Assembly: GCF_050947875.1 (NCBI RefSeq)
Contig: NC_134569.1
Span: 200,948,627-201,012,626 of the forward strand
Direction of reading: 5' to 3'
DNA: 64,000 nt
From: Dermacentor variabilis
Lineage: Eukaryota > Arthropoda > Arachnida > Ixodida > Ixodidae
Shown here piece by piece: positions 31,398 to 42,344 of this stretch (its first letter is position 1; each line of letters opens with the position of its first letter). The notes under the pieces are model-generated. The model worked only from the letters and a program-made list of their open reading frames with translations. It was not told the DNA's origin and ran no database searches. The position numbers and the translations under genes were made by a program.

Positions 31398-34253
31398 ATG
31401 CAGACTGTAACAGAAAAGAATTATCTACTCCCAGAGAACTTCAAAGATTACCTTGGCCCGGTTTTCCAGACGTCATTCAAATGTCTTCATATCAATGCTC
31501 GATCTGTCAGACGTAAAGAAGCATATTTCGACACTTTCTTTCAACAACTAAATGTTCCCATTGACGCTATCATGATCAGCGAAACTTGGTCTACAAGTGA
31601 TTATGATGTCTTTCGAATTCCTGGTTATGAGACATTTTTTCTGAATCGTTACGCTGGTATTGGTGGTGGCGTATCCATATCATTTAAGAAGAAGTGGCGG
31701 CCTGAAATATTAGAGCGATTCACAGTTTCTGTGAAAGAATATGAAATCTTAACAATGTGTTTGAACAACACTATTTTTGTAGTGTGCTATCGTCCACCAA
31801 AGGGTTGCGTAGCCATATTCTTGAATTTTCTTGAAAGCCTGATTTCATTTGCAACCAGTCAGCATTTAAACATTGTCCTTGGTGGTGACCTAAACATTAA
31901 TATGTTATCGGTTGATGCATCCCAAATGAGTTTAGATTTATTGCTTAGAACACATGGACTTCTGAATGCAATCAAAATGCCAACGCGTGTTACGATCACG
32001 TCTTCATCGCTGATCGATTTGTTTATCACTAACCATGACCCTAGTATGATCACATCTGGAGTAATAATTTCTGACATCAGCGATCACTTGCCAATATTTA
32101 TGTGTGTTAAAAACATGTCTAAAAAGAAACGTAGTTCAACATATTCTTTCCAACTTATATCTGAAAAAACACTGTCGACATTTAGAAACTCGGTAGAAAA
32201 GAACAACTGGAGGCCTGTCCTTTTAGAAAATGACGCCAATAATGCTTACGAGGCATTCTTAGGTATTCTGAAGCCGATTTACGAGGCCTGTTTCCCAATA
32301 TTAACAAAAAAACAAAGGCGTCACAGTCGCAAACCATGGGTCACACCGGAGTTGGTGGCAAAGATAAACACAAAGAACATCCTATATCATAAGTTTATTA
32401 AATCGAGAGCTGAATGTGATCTGACAGCGTTTAAAAAATATCGAAACCGCTTGAATACTGAGCTCAAGAAAACCAGAAACGCCTATTACACAAATCAATT
32501 CACGTCAACTTGTGGTCGTGTCGACATTATGTGGAAGCGGCTAAACGCCATTTTGGGGAGAAACAGCAAATCAGGTGAATTAAATATGCTAAATATCGAT
32601 GGTGTAAGTATAACTGGAAAAGAATTAGCAGATACGTTTAATACGCACTTTATTTGCGCTTCTAGAAATCAAGTCCCACATAACAATCTCAGTGATGTCG
32701 TTCATATAAGCGACACTATATTTCTCAAACCGGTTGAAGAAGCAGATGTAATGACAGCCTTCCACGAACTAAACAATAGCACATCCATTGATATTGATGG
32801 CCTCCAGATAAAGCCTATACGGTATATTTTTGACCTTATTTTACCATACATCACGCATATCTTAAACCTTTGTGTCAGTACCGCTGTATTTCCTCGTAAA
32901 ATGCAGATTGCACGTGTAACAGTTATCTTTAAAAAGGGTGATAAAAACCAGCTCGGGAATTACAGGCCAATATCTATCTTACCCGTGTTTTCTAAGCTAC
33001 TAGAAAAAGTAATACTTAAAAACTTTTTGCAGTTTGAAGAAAAACACAAAATTATAACAGCAGCTCAGTATGGCTTCCGTAAGCACCGCTCTACTGAACT
33101 TGCACTATTAGATCAACGAGAATATATATTGAACGAACTCGAACATAATAGGATAGTCATTGGTATTTTTCTTGATTTTTCGAAGGCATTCGACTTATTA
33201 AACCATACAATACTTCTTCGTAAACTTGAGCGTTGTGGCTTCCGCGGCCATGCACTATCGCTTGTGCAGTCATACCTCATGGATCGCAAACAGGCAGTAG
33301 CAATAAATGGTCTCCTCTCAGATATGCAATCTGTAGGCTGTGGCGTTCCACAAGGTAGCATTTTGGGTCCATTTCTGTTTAATCTTTACATCAATGACAT
33401 TGTACATGCAACTCCATTCGTTAAATTTATCATCTATGCTGACGACACCAGTATTTTTCTTGCCGGAGATAATGCAGCCGAACTCACAGATACTGCAAAC
33501 AATGCACTGAGGCAAATAGAAAACTGGAGTAGCAGAAATGCGTTGCGAATTAACACAGCAAAGACTAAAGTCGTTGTTTTCAGAGGTAGAAACAAGAAGG
33601 TCCGTCTCACTAAGAATATATTCCTTCAGTCCGTACCCTTAGAAGTTGTGCCTTCATTTAAAACATTAGGTATATTATTTAATGAAAGAATGTCATGGGA
33701 TGATCATGTTAGCTTTGTAACAAATAAATGTTCACGTATTATTGGTCTTCTTTACAAGAACCGTGAGATACTACCGCGAAATGTAATGCTAATGCTATAT
33801 AATTCATTGATACAATCGCATTTCAGCTATTGCCATTTAACCTGGGGTGCAACAACAGCAGGCAATCTTCAGAAACTACACTTGTTACAGAAAAAATTTC
33901 TAAGAATTGTTGAAAATGTTCCGCATACCTACCATACGGCCGCACTTTTCTTAAAGTATAACTTACTACCAATTACTAAACTTTATGACTATCGTCTGAG
34001 CAAGTGTGTGAAAAACGAGGTGTTGAAGAACATATCTTTTCTATCAAAATTAGCTGGTTTAGAAAAACGAGATGCAATGTACAGCACAAGAAACATAGCA
34101 CAATGGAACGTAAAAACATACAGAACTTTCTATGGTAATCAAACATTAGAAAATAAACTACCACGACTTCTTAACAAACTCGCACAAAACGATATTGATC
34201 TCCAAAACACAACACGCCACAAACTGTTCGAGTATTTTTTACACTACACCTAA
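31398..34253 (+). CDS. CR1-like LINE ORF2: APE endonuclease and reverse transcriptase
   Basis: About 951 residues from the first ATG (31398), in a different frame from ORF1; the frame is also open upstream. The endonuclease shows 'LHINARSVRRK', 'SETW', 'GGDLNIN', 'SLIDLFITN' and 'SDHLPIF', a full catalytic set. The RT shows 'NYRPISILPVFSKLLEKVIL', 'QYGFRKHRSTELALL', 'GIFLDFSKAFDLLNH', 'GVPQGSILGPFLFNLYIND' and 'YADD' (680-683). There is no RNase H or C-terminal CCHC finger, as in CR1. It nicks target DNA and copies LINE RNA. There are no internal stops. How ORF2 is translated (reinitiation across 37 bases) is inferred. Confidence 0.93.
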   Translation: MQTVTEKNYLLPENFKDYLGPVFQTSFKCLHINARSVRRKEAYFDTFFQQLNVPIDAIMISETWSTSDYDVFRIPGYETFFLNRYAGIGGGVSISFKKKWRPEILERFTVSVKEYEILTMCLNNTIFVVCYRPPKGCVAIFLNFLESLISFATSQHLNIVLGGDLNINMLSVDASQMSLDLLLRTHGLLNAIKMPTRVTITSSSLIDLFITNHDPSMITSGVIISDISDHLPIFMCVKNMSKKKRSSTYSFQLISEKTLSTFRNSVEKNNWRPVLLENDANNAYEAFLGILKPIYEACFPILTKKQRRHSRKPWVTPELVAKINTKNILYHKFIKSRAECDLTAFKKYRNRLNTELKKTRNAYYTNQFTSTCGRVDIMWKRLNAILGRNSKSGELNMLNIDGVSITGKELADTFNTHFICASRNQVPHNNLSDVVHISDTIFLKPVEEADVMTAFHELNNSTSIDIDGLQIKPIRYIFDLILPYITHILNLCVSTAVFPRKMQIARVTVIFKKGDKNQLGNYRPISILPVFSKLLEKVILKNFLQFEEKHKIITAAQYGFRKHRSTELALLDQREYILNELEHNRIVIGIFLDFSKAFDLLNHTILLRKLERCGFRGHALSLVQSYLMDRKQAVAINGLLSDMQSVGCGVPQGSILGPFLFNLYINDIVHATPFVKFIIYADDTSIFLAGDNAAELTDTANNALRQIENWSSRNALRINTAKTKVVVFRGRNKKVRLTKNIFLQSVPLEVVPSFKTLGILFNERMSWDDHVSFVTNKCSRIIGLLYKNREILPRNVMLMLYNSLIQSHFSYCHLTWGATTAGNLQKLHLLQKKFLRIVENVPHTYHTAALFLKYNLLPITKLYDYRLSKCVKNEVLKNISFLSKLAGLEKRDAMYSTRNIAQWNVKTYRTFYGNQTLENKLPRLLNKLAQNDIDLQNTTRHKLFEYFLHYT

Positions 34254-34815
34254 CCTTTTTTTTTTTTTTTTTTTTTTTCTGTGATTTGTCTACCCAATTC
34301 TTCTTTCTTTCACCATCATTGTAAGTTTTCTTTCCAGCCAGGACAATGCTGTTGATTTTATGCTGACTACTGTAACCGGATAACAACTCTGCTATATGTA
34401 TTTTTTTTTTTTTTTCCTTTGTTATCTGTATTTCCTGTATTTTCTTTTCTTTTTCGTGTGTGTGAAAAAAAAAGAAAAGAAAAAAAAAAGGGGAAAGAAA
34501 AACAACCACTGTATTGCTGTCAAAGTGGGGGCCCGTGGCCTTGTCAAGCTGTCCAACGGCAGCTTTTACTACGGGTCCCCGCCATCATCTGTACCATGGT
34601 GGCAAAATAAAATTTGAATTTGAATTTGAACCGTACTTGCAGTTCTAGCTGCACCGCGGGACCATCGAGGTATAGGTATACTGAGAGTGTGATGGAAGCT
34701 GTCGAGAAGCGCCCCGTCCTCTCCTGGTTCCCACAGTTCGTGGGAACCACATAGTTTTTTTTTTTTCACACCCTTCATATCGACACAACGCCAAACAGAG
34801 GTCCACCGAACTCAC

Positions 34816-34968
34816 CTGGCGAGTACACGCGTACACGAAGTTGAACGGAGCTCCACTCCAAACCGTAAGGAAGAGTCACGCTGAGGAAAGGCACTGAAGT
34901 GTGGCGCTCGGTGCGGCGCGATTGCTTCCAAGCGTATACGACGGACTCCTGGTGGAAGAAGTGTCCAG
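34816..34968 (-). CDS. Single exon of an unidentified host gene
   Basis: On the minus strand a 153-bp open segment (51 codons) is bounded by a strong acceptor ('TTATTCTGTCTTCCAG') and a strong donor ('CGCCAG' then 'GTGAGT'). Both boundaries are phase 1, so the exon is symmetrical, as in shuffled extracellular modules. The peptide reads 'GHFFHQESVVYAWKQSRRTE', 'RHTSVPFLSVTLPYGLEWSS', 'VQLRVRVYSP', with alternating hydrophobic stretches suggesting beta strands. It has no transposon similarity that I recognise. I cannot name the protein. The CR1-like LINE ends 186 bp away and would lie in the downstream intron. Confidence 0.6.
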
Positions 34969-35629
34969 CTGGAAGACAGAATAAGGAAGGAACATCTGAA
35001 AATGAGAAATCCACGATTCAAGGCACGTGTGCAAACCATAACAAAACTAACAGATAACGCAGGTTAACTATAGAAACAGAGAGTTCCGCGATAAAAAAAG
35101 GAGAATAAATCGCGAGGTGACGTTCATGGTTTTTAATAGATTAACAGAGATACAAAAGAAAAAAAAAATGAGAGTCGCAGGCGAGCGCTTACTAGGGATG
35201 TACTTTCGCGTCTTTCGAACGGCGCTCAAATCACACTGCACACAACGAAAAACATTACATATTTACAGTCAAAATTAATTTGAACAGCAACGTCGACCAA
35301 GAGATGACGCATGGCGATTACGTACAGAAATAAGACTTTTCAGTTTCTCAAACCTGTCTGGCTGCAATGCCGGGACATCGCAAGACGACGTTAGCACCAC
35401 CTCAAACATCAGCGCACGCTCTCACGTCAAAGGTCGCATACGCCACAACCATACACCACAACCACGCGATCACTAGCCCCTTGAAACGCCCGCACACTAC
35501 AGCTAAACACAACCACCGTGTTTACTGGATCGATTCGTGGGCTTCAATGGTCCCAAGCAACAAGGCTACGAGAGGCGCTGAAACGTACATGGTGTCAGGA
35601 TTGGGGGTTAAATCCCATCGCTCGTAACC
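34969..35629. other. Spacer; possible LTR end with primer-site-like sequence
   Basis: AT-rich then CA-rich DNA without a coding domain. At 35590-35600 'TGGTGTCAGGA', continuing 'TTGGGGG', resembles the 3' end complement of tRNA-Leu and directly follows 'GAAACGTACA', so an old LTR could end at 35589. No partner LTR is visible. Confidence 0.3.
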
Positions 35630-36001
35630 CGTTGTCAAGAATGGAGTTCGGCATGAGTTAGAAGGTAGCTGGCCCATGCCGTCGCCCAATTTAACCACGC
35701 TGAGGACGTTGATGAAGGGAAGGACTGCTTCTCATCGAGAACGAGGAAATATTGGTTTACTTACAGTATCTACATCAGTCTAGCATGACTGCTTGAGAAA
35801 GTATCCTGAGCAGCCGTTGTCAAGAATGGAGTTCGGCATGAGTTAGAAGGTATAGCTGGCCCATGCCGTCGCCCAATTTAACCACGCTGCGGACGTTGAT
35901 GAAGGGAAGGACTGCTTCTCATCGAGAACGAGGAAATATGGGTTTACTTACAGTATCTACATCAGTCTAGCATGACTGCTTGAGAAAGTATCCTGAGCAG
36001 C
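35630..36001 (+). repeat. Tandem duplication, two 185-187-bp units
   Basis: Unit 1 (35630-35814) and unit 2 (35815-36001) both start 'CGTTGTCAAGAATGGAGTTC' and end 'GAAAGTATCCTGAGCAGC'. They differ by a 2-bp insertion and a couple of substitutions. It is non-coding, and the duplication is recent. Confidence 0.95.
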
Positions 36002-36693
36002 CGCACAACAGCGGTTTATAAACACTCGGTCCCCCTCGATCCCAAGGTGACGGAAACGTTCGTCCAGGCATCGTAAACAAGCCGCCTCTCTGCGGGACGG
36101 CTTACACACACACACACACTTCCGCACAGGTTCACGGTCCGGAGCCGACGTCAGACGGACTTCGTAGAACTCGGGGCTTGTGTCAGGAAAGGTGACTTTT
36201 ATTCCCCGAGCTGACCCCCGCAGCGAGGCCGGGTCCCCATTGTCTTGCGTCTTGGACGGCGCGTGGGAAGGAGCCTCGAACTACGTTCCCGCCAGCACTC
36301 CCCCGCTCGTGGCAGACCAGGGCGGCGGTGGCGGGGTCAGTAACAATAGTTGGTGAGCTTATTGCATTCAGTCACAACGGCGACGAGGCTCGAGCGTAAT
36401 GGTGGCGTTCCAAGAAAGTTGACACCGCTGTCGCAACTGGCTGCCAAAACTTGCACCTCAGCTGGGCCGTTCTTAACAGCGCCTCCACGTTCTTTACAAT
36501 GGCTACCGGAGTCATTTTCATAACCTGGTGTTCTTTAACGCGACGCATCACACTAAACCAGGGAAATATCAGCCCTTTTACACAACAAAGCTATGTCGCT
36601 TGACGTGTACCATAATCTCCCGATGATTTTTGATTCCCTTTTACTACTCTACGCAGTTATGAGTTAGGTATCGGGACATTCCTGTACCATCAC
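36002..36693. other. No recognisable gene
   Basis: A GC-rich stretch to about 36340 with a short (AC)n, then AT-rich spacer. It may belong to the same old LTR-like repeat as the tandem duplication, but no coding region is present. Confidence 0.35.
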
Positions 36694-38110
36694 GAGCCGC
36701 TTTTACATGAATGCGTCACAATGCGACCGTAGCGCATCGCATTTTCTAGCGCATGGGAGCTATAACGTAAAACTATTCCAAACTTTTCTATTCCCATTCT
36801 GCAATCAGCCCTCCGCGATTGGTCAAAAATTTTTTTCGACCACCCCCATTTCACCTGTCTGTCACGCGACGTCACGAAAATCGCGATAGCGCCCCATCTG
36901 ATATAACATGTACACACGGATTATGTATGATTTGATGGAACGAAAGAAAAGTAGTTATTTCTGATTCGACGCCTCTTCGCCATTAGCCCTCGGCTATTGG
37001 TCACAAGTTTTCGGACTGCGCCCGCTTCACCTGCCTGTCACGCGACGTCACAAAACCGCAAAAACTCATTACGTCAAAGTGACGTGCACGCGATAAAGAT
37101 GCATTAATATGCCGAACAAAACTGAATTTTTTTCTGAATAGCCGCAGGCTGCCGCGTTCCGAAAGGAAATAAAATATGGCTGCCACCGATCGCTCAGTCA
37201 CTGGCTACTCGTACCTGTCGGAGAGCATGGCTTTATTTGCGTGTAATAAAGCTTTTTTGCGTGGCCGTGTAACGTTTTCGAGCACTTTCGGCATGTTTAC
37301 GACCTCGTTCTTCCAACTCTTCGTTGCTGAGGATCCGTTTTAGCGTCATTCTTAAGCTTCCGTTGCATGCCGCCGCGATTGTCGACGAGCCACCGCAAGC
37401 TAAGTAAGGGAAAACGGACCAATCGCAGATGCCGGCACCACCCTCTTCGTCCGGTTATCGGTTTTCAGTGCAGTGGCTCGGCCCCATCAAATCCCTCTCC
37501 ACTTGAGCGTGCTCCTCGCCTCCTGTGAGCCAATTAGATAAGACAAGCCGCTCAGTGTAGGCAATGTTATTCGTTTTCCAAGCAAACAAAAGTGACCTCC
37601 TATGAACGAGGAGAGCGCTTGATTGGTCTGTTCAGACAACCCTGCGGGCGACCGCCCGATGCTTGCGTCGGCAGTTACGCAAATTTGACGTCAGGAGATT
37701 GGAATAAAAACATATTGGAATAGTTTTACGTTATAGGGCCCCATCACGAATAATGCGATGCACCGGCGCTTACATGTAGCGCATCTCCCTTGGTGCGATG
37801 GTGGCGGCACATGGTGTCGCACTTCGACGGCAGAGCAGCGCATCGGACGCTTCCGGCGCTACGGCGCGCCGCAGCTAGGCGAGCGCGGCAGATTCGCAGC
37901 AAATTCCAGTTCCCAGAATTCCTAATGCGATGCGATCGCGTTCACGTGCACGGCGAAAGTCGAATTACACGTCTCAATCCACCCATGCCTGGCGCATTAA
38001 TGTGACGCGCTTTCCTAGCGCATTAGGCCCGTTTACATAGAGGCGACGCGTTAGAAAGTTGATGTGATGCGGTGCGATGTACCACTTTCGCATTCATGTA
38101 AACGCGGCTC
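36694..38110. mobile_element. TIR element (GAGCCGC.TTTACATGAATGCG) split by another element
   Basis: The left end 'GAGCCGCTTTTACATGAATG' matches the complement of the right end (about 38082-38110). Interior words such as 'GCGCATCGCATTTTCTAGCG' and 'GATGTGATGCGGTGCGATG' recur with GCG/CGC rhythm. The element proper is about 430 bp once the 987-bp insertion at 36755-37741 is removed. It is non-coding, so MITE-like. I could not settle its TSD. Confidence 0.65.
36755..37741 (-). mobile_element. TIR DNA transposon, second copy (same family as 2753-6183)
   Basis: The termini are 'GGGAGCTATAACG' and the complement of 'GGGCCCTATAAC'. It is flanked by CAT on both sides (36752-36754 and 37742-37744), a 3-bp TSD. 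It lies inside another TIR element and preserves the empty sites for both LINE insertions in the 2753-6183 copy. Length is 987 bp and there is no transposase. Confidence 0.85.
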
Positions 38111-38229
38111 CTTATAACACTACGCCTGGAACCTCGGAAACGAATATAAAGCTCAATTTACACATTTGAAGGGGGAAAAAAAGACAGGATGGGGCCTTGG
38201 CGTCCAAGTGAAGACAAATCTTTAGCATT

Positions 38230-39142
38230 GCTTATGCCGCGTTCAGACTACAGTCGCATCCGCTATAAGTGGCGTATACATTGCAATTTGCGCAACTGCT
38301 GGAACGACTGTTTACGCAGCTAGCAACCGCCTATGTTCACATTGAGCCTATCGATAAGGCATGTTTTTTACGACTGGCCAATCACCGTTCTGGGACAGCC
38401 GCGTTTCGCATTTTTCAACATGGCGCCGATCAGCAAGCGGCTATTATAATATAGTGCAGGTCGAGGCTCTTCAAGCCCAAAGTTTTCAGGCGCTGGTCAT
38501 AGAGTATCGGCCTCTGTCGCACTTCTTTAATTGTAATTCATCGCTGCACAGCGAAGAATCTCCCGCACATCGCATCATAACTAGGCACATGCAGTGTACG
38601 CAACACAATCAGACCGGAAAACCGCACTGCACTCAGGGACACCGCGGGCGTTCGGCGCGAACCCGGGAAAACGCGGATGGCGTCGGCGGCAGCAGCAAGG
38701 AACAGCGTTGCAACGCCGGATGGCTGGGATGGCGGTCACGCAGAGGCTTCTAACGCTAGTACCATCACCAGCCACAAGCACACACAGCCCAATAAGACTG
38801 TCAAACCGCATAGACACGCAAAGAACAACGGTGCTATGTCGAATTGCTGGGATGGCGGGCACCGGATGAAAATGCGGAATTTAGGGAGGCCGGAAGCTCC
38901 GTGACCGGAAGATGAAAACCGAAACTGCTTCGTGCATTGGCGGCGTCGTAACAGTCGTATCTATGCCTGTCGTAAAAGTAGCGGGTACTCCAACATTTAC
39001 GCCCAGGCTGGTTGCGATTGTTGCGTGCTTTTCGCTCAATGCAATAGTAGTGTGAACAAACTAGTTGCGCTTTTTGCGTTTACGCTTACGGTCCGTGCGA
39101 ACGATCCGTACGTAGCGCACGTAGTCTGAACGCGGCATAAGC
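38230..39142. mobile_element. TIR element, 913 bp, with perfect 22-bp ends
   Basis: The ends are 'GCTTATGCCGCGTTCAGACT' plus AC at the left and the exact complement at 39121-39142. AGCATT lies beside both ends (38224-38229 and, overlapping the right TIR by two bases, 39141-39146), but a clean TSD cannot be fixed. Interior open frames such as 38361-38753 are Arg/Gly-rich with two 'CWDGGH'-like words. No transposase is recognised. Confidence 0.75.
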
Positions 39143-39954
39143 ATTCGCCCAGTTGCATGAATTGTGTTGGCAGGTACGTAATGCGAAGGTGTATCGCTCA
39201 TTGCAATGGAGCGGCTTAGCGCAGTCATCGACTCAGCGCTACCAAGGTTGTGTTTGTTTTGCATGGGTTTTAATGTATTTCAACGACCGCTACGAATCCT
39301 GCTACTTGTCCTACGAAGAATTAAATCTAGGGTCTACAATGCGCAGGTCATCGTCAGCGCATCCTCGTCGTTGACACCGGGCAAGCTATCCATGTTTTCA
39401 GTGGAACTTACGCTTTCCTATGAGTGTCTCTCTACAACCTTTTAGCATAGGCAGCAATTCTTATTTCCAACATATAATTTAGCAACGCAAGTAGATGCAG
39501 AATACGAATCCAATAACAATTCGCTCGTTTACGTTCAACACTAAAGGAAGGTTACAGGCGCAGAAGGAACGGCAGTCTAATTCACATCAATTAGACTCCC
39601 CTTTAAACACGGAAGCATCGTCGGGCGAAGGACCTAGCATTACTGTGTTCCCCTTTGACGCCACAAGAGTTCTTGGTAAGAACAGAGCTGAAGAAAATAT
39701 ATTCGTATTTCAAATTCCACATAAGGACAATATGGACAGCATTAGCATCGCTATGATTGTTATAACAAGCAGATCTGTATCGGAATCTGTATATTAAGTA
39801 CCCGATTCATATGACAAGTTACGCTGCTGTTTTGTGATGTGCGTTCTGTTTTCACTGCCTGCATCTCCCATCGCTTCTCAAGAATTTTCACAACTCAATT
39901 CCATTTGCAGTCCAGCGCATGTCCTGTGGTCTTGTTCATCTTTATCCTGTTTCG
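39143..39954. other. No recognisable gene
   Basis: Short frames only. A 100-codon frame at 39495-39797 has no recognisable domain and directly precedes a decayed LINE, so it may be its unrecognisable 5' part. Confidence 0.4.
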
Positions 39955-41720
39955 CAACGTCCGACATTTGTATTTGGGTGTGCGGTGTGACTCGCCCTCA
40001 GGTGTCATTAATACTTAGTGGGCGGCAACCATAACGGTACCTTATCTCCAGAAATAAGGCTTCCGTATGTTTATCGAAAAGTGTACGACGTACACCTAAG
40101 CCTACGTCGTCGTATCCAATTTCTATCAACGGCCAGATCGTGTTGTAGGTTAAGATGCATCGTATCCGGGGACTCATCATTGACCCAACTTCTTGCGGAG
40201 TGACCACTGCGCCTGTCTGTAGAGGAAGCTATCTGCCATTGTTCAGGTGTTGAAATTGCTCTGCGAGAAAATCCGCGTTACACCCGTGCAATTTATGCTA
40301 AAACTGTGCAATGCGCTTTTCCTGGGACTCCACCGTTAGAGTATGCCATTCCAGTCAAATACATGCGAGACAAACGTTCGCTCTATGGAGAGCACAGAAA
40401 GGGTCACGCCGTACGGACGTGTATGGTTCTACCTCAATACACCTCAACATCAACAACAACTATCATAGCAAGAGACCCTTTGATTTAAGCGCTCGCAGCT
40501 GTAAACTACAAGTCCACATTAGCCACTCTTCAAGGATTCCTGACCGTCGGCTGACCTCACCAGGAGTGGATGCCATCAATTTGCACATCGGCAACAAAAC
40601 TTTCATCATCCCTATGGTGCGGTGCCTACGACCGCCTTCCCCCCCTCCCCCCCCCCCCAAGGTTAGCTTTCTATTTCCGAAATCACAAAGTAGCCACATC
40701 AATCGTGTATGGCTCGGAAGCAGGTGACGCTGCTATCCCTGCACCAGACATGCCGGTAGCGCGCGCCTATTTATTCCTACGGTTCAATTTCAACTACTAG
40801 CTCAGCAGCTCCTTTCGTGATTACAGCGAACCATGGTAGAATAAAAGTTAAGGTGTCACGATAACGACATCTATAGCTACAGAACTTGCAGGCTTCCTTG
40901 GTACTGCGCATTGCGTCACTGACAAACCATCAAAGAAATGGGTCGTGTGTGCTACTCAATAGAAGTTCTTCAGAGCCTACAGTCTGCATTATGCAATGGA
41001 GCGTACGAGAAAATGGCATTCAACATTAACAAATAAACTATTTTGCTCTGGACATAGAGTAAGCCACCATCTTTCAGCGACGTCCTGCTCACTGTGACAT
41101 TGTCATCGACCACTTCACTGACAAGGTCTGCTCACGAAGGTACTTAAGTGCTTCCGATTCCTTTGACGAAGACTGCCGCTGGGATACTTTGTTTGCTCGC
41201 ACGAAGACGCAAGCCTTCTGAAGTTCTTCGGTCCTCTTTAATTGCTAGGTGCGCAGCTTGAACAGTCTGCTACGGCTACGATTGAACTAGCCCCTCCGAC
41301 GGCGTAGCAACAGCGCTGTCCCACTTATGGCTGCTAGACGCGCTTATTAAGGCTCATTCTCTCCACATTAGAATAATCGGTAGCTCAACGTGCGGATCCT
41401 GTAGCTACGAAGAAAATACAGACCACCTCTTCTGTATCTCTCCTATAGGCACGACGTACAGTGCCACTTAACACCAGCCTGGACGCTTCAACATTTTCTG
41501 TCTAAATTACTGGGATGGTGCCGACAGCTGTGGCTGGTGAAAGAACAGTTTGCGCATTAGTTTTGCAGTTTATAAAATGCAACGGTCTGAGCGACTGTTT
41601 ATAACATTCCTTTGCTTTCTGCGTAGGCGCAGTGATAATCCTTTCCGTTACCCTCGAAGTAGCGTAGCAAATCGGACACTCGTCTGGTTGACCTCCCTGC
41701 CTTTTTTTTCTCTTTGACTT
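39955..41720 (+). pseudogene. Heavily decayed I-like LINE (RT, RNase H, finger remnants)
   Basis: Islands align in order with the intact element at 9.2-11.65 kb: 'SDICIWVCGVTRPQV' (RT YADD region), 'PISINGQIVL', stop, 'VKMHRIRGLIIDPTSCGV', a later 'TATELAGFLGTAHCVTDKPS' (RNase H) and 'CGSCSYEENTDHLFCISP' (finger). The 3' UTR word 'TGACCTCCCTGCC' is near 41690. Many stops and frameshifts separate the islands, so the copy is old and non-functional. Confidence 0.7.
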
Positions 41721-42344
41721 TTATCTGCTATTGAAATTAATTTTAGATAAAGAAGTCACAAAAGGGCTTCCCCTCTTATAAAACTGGAAACTATTAGTTC
41801 CTACTTTTCCTAGCAGTGTTGCGTAGTTCTATCGAGTTTTCTTTTCCGTGAAGTTTTGTTACAGCGTTCACCCGCTGTCGTCGTTAAAGAAGCATCCCTG
41901 TCGACTACGGCTCTACGAAGACGCATCCTTTTGAAATACAGGCTACTACTTATCAGGCCTGCTAAAAAAATTTGTGCAATAACTACCCGCGTCAAATTTT
42001 GCTGTTTCAATGCTTCCACTTTCACTCTTAGTAACCATTCTTGGATCCATCAATAGAAGAAAAGAAAAGAAGAAAAGAAAGAAAGAAGCAAATAAAAAAA
42101 AAAGAAAGGAAGACATGTACTCTAAGTTGTGCATAGCGGGAAAGAATCCGCACGAAATGGTTGTCGGATCAATGGGCTCAGTTTTACCGAAAGAGAGTGC
42201 GATGGTGATTAGAAATAAAAAAAGAATGGTGCTGTTTCAAAAGAAAAAAAATTATCGAAGGTGGCGGATAAAGCGAGTAAATAGGGTGGCAAACTTTACC
42301 AAGATGTGGCGCTTGATGTCTAAGATGTCTTGCTATCTCAGGAC
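41721..42344. other. No recognisable gene
   Basis: AT-rich spacer with A-rich runs at 42056-42110. The part after 42110 may be the unrecognisable 5' end of the LINE that follows. Confidence 0.4.

Larger units (their letters stand above)
30200..34630 (+). mobile_element. CR1-like two-ORF LINE, near complete
   Basis: It comprises a 5' leader, ORF1 (PHD finger, coiled coil, RRM-like), ORF2 (endonuclease, RT) and a 3' UTR ending in three copies of TTTGAA (34612-34630) after 'AATAAAA'. A short direct-repeat tail instead of poly(A) and the PHD-type ORF1 fit the CR1 group. The 3' UTR contains a T-rich/A-rich inverted stretch (about 34440-34489). The 5' boundary is approximate and no TSD was found, which is usual for CR1. 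Both ORFs are open, so this copy may be recent and potentially active. Confidence 0.9.
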
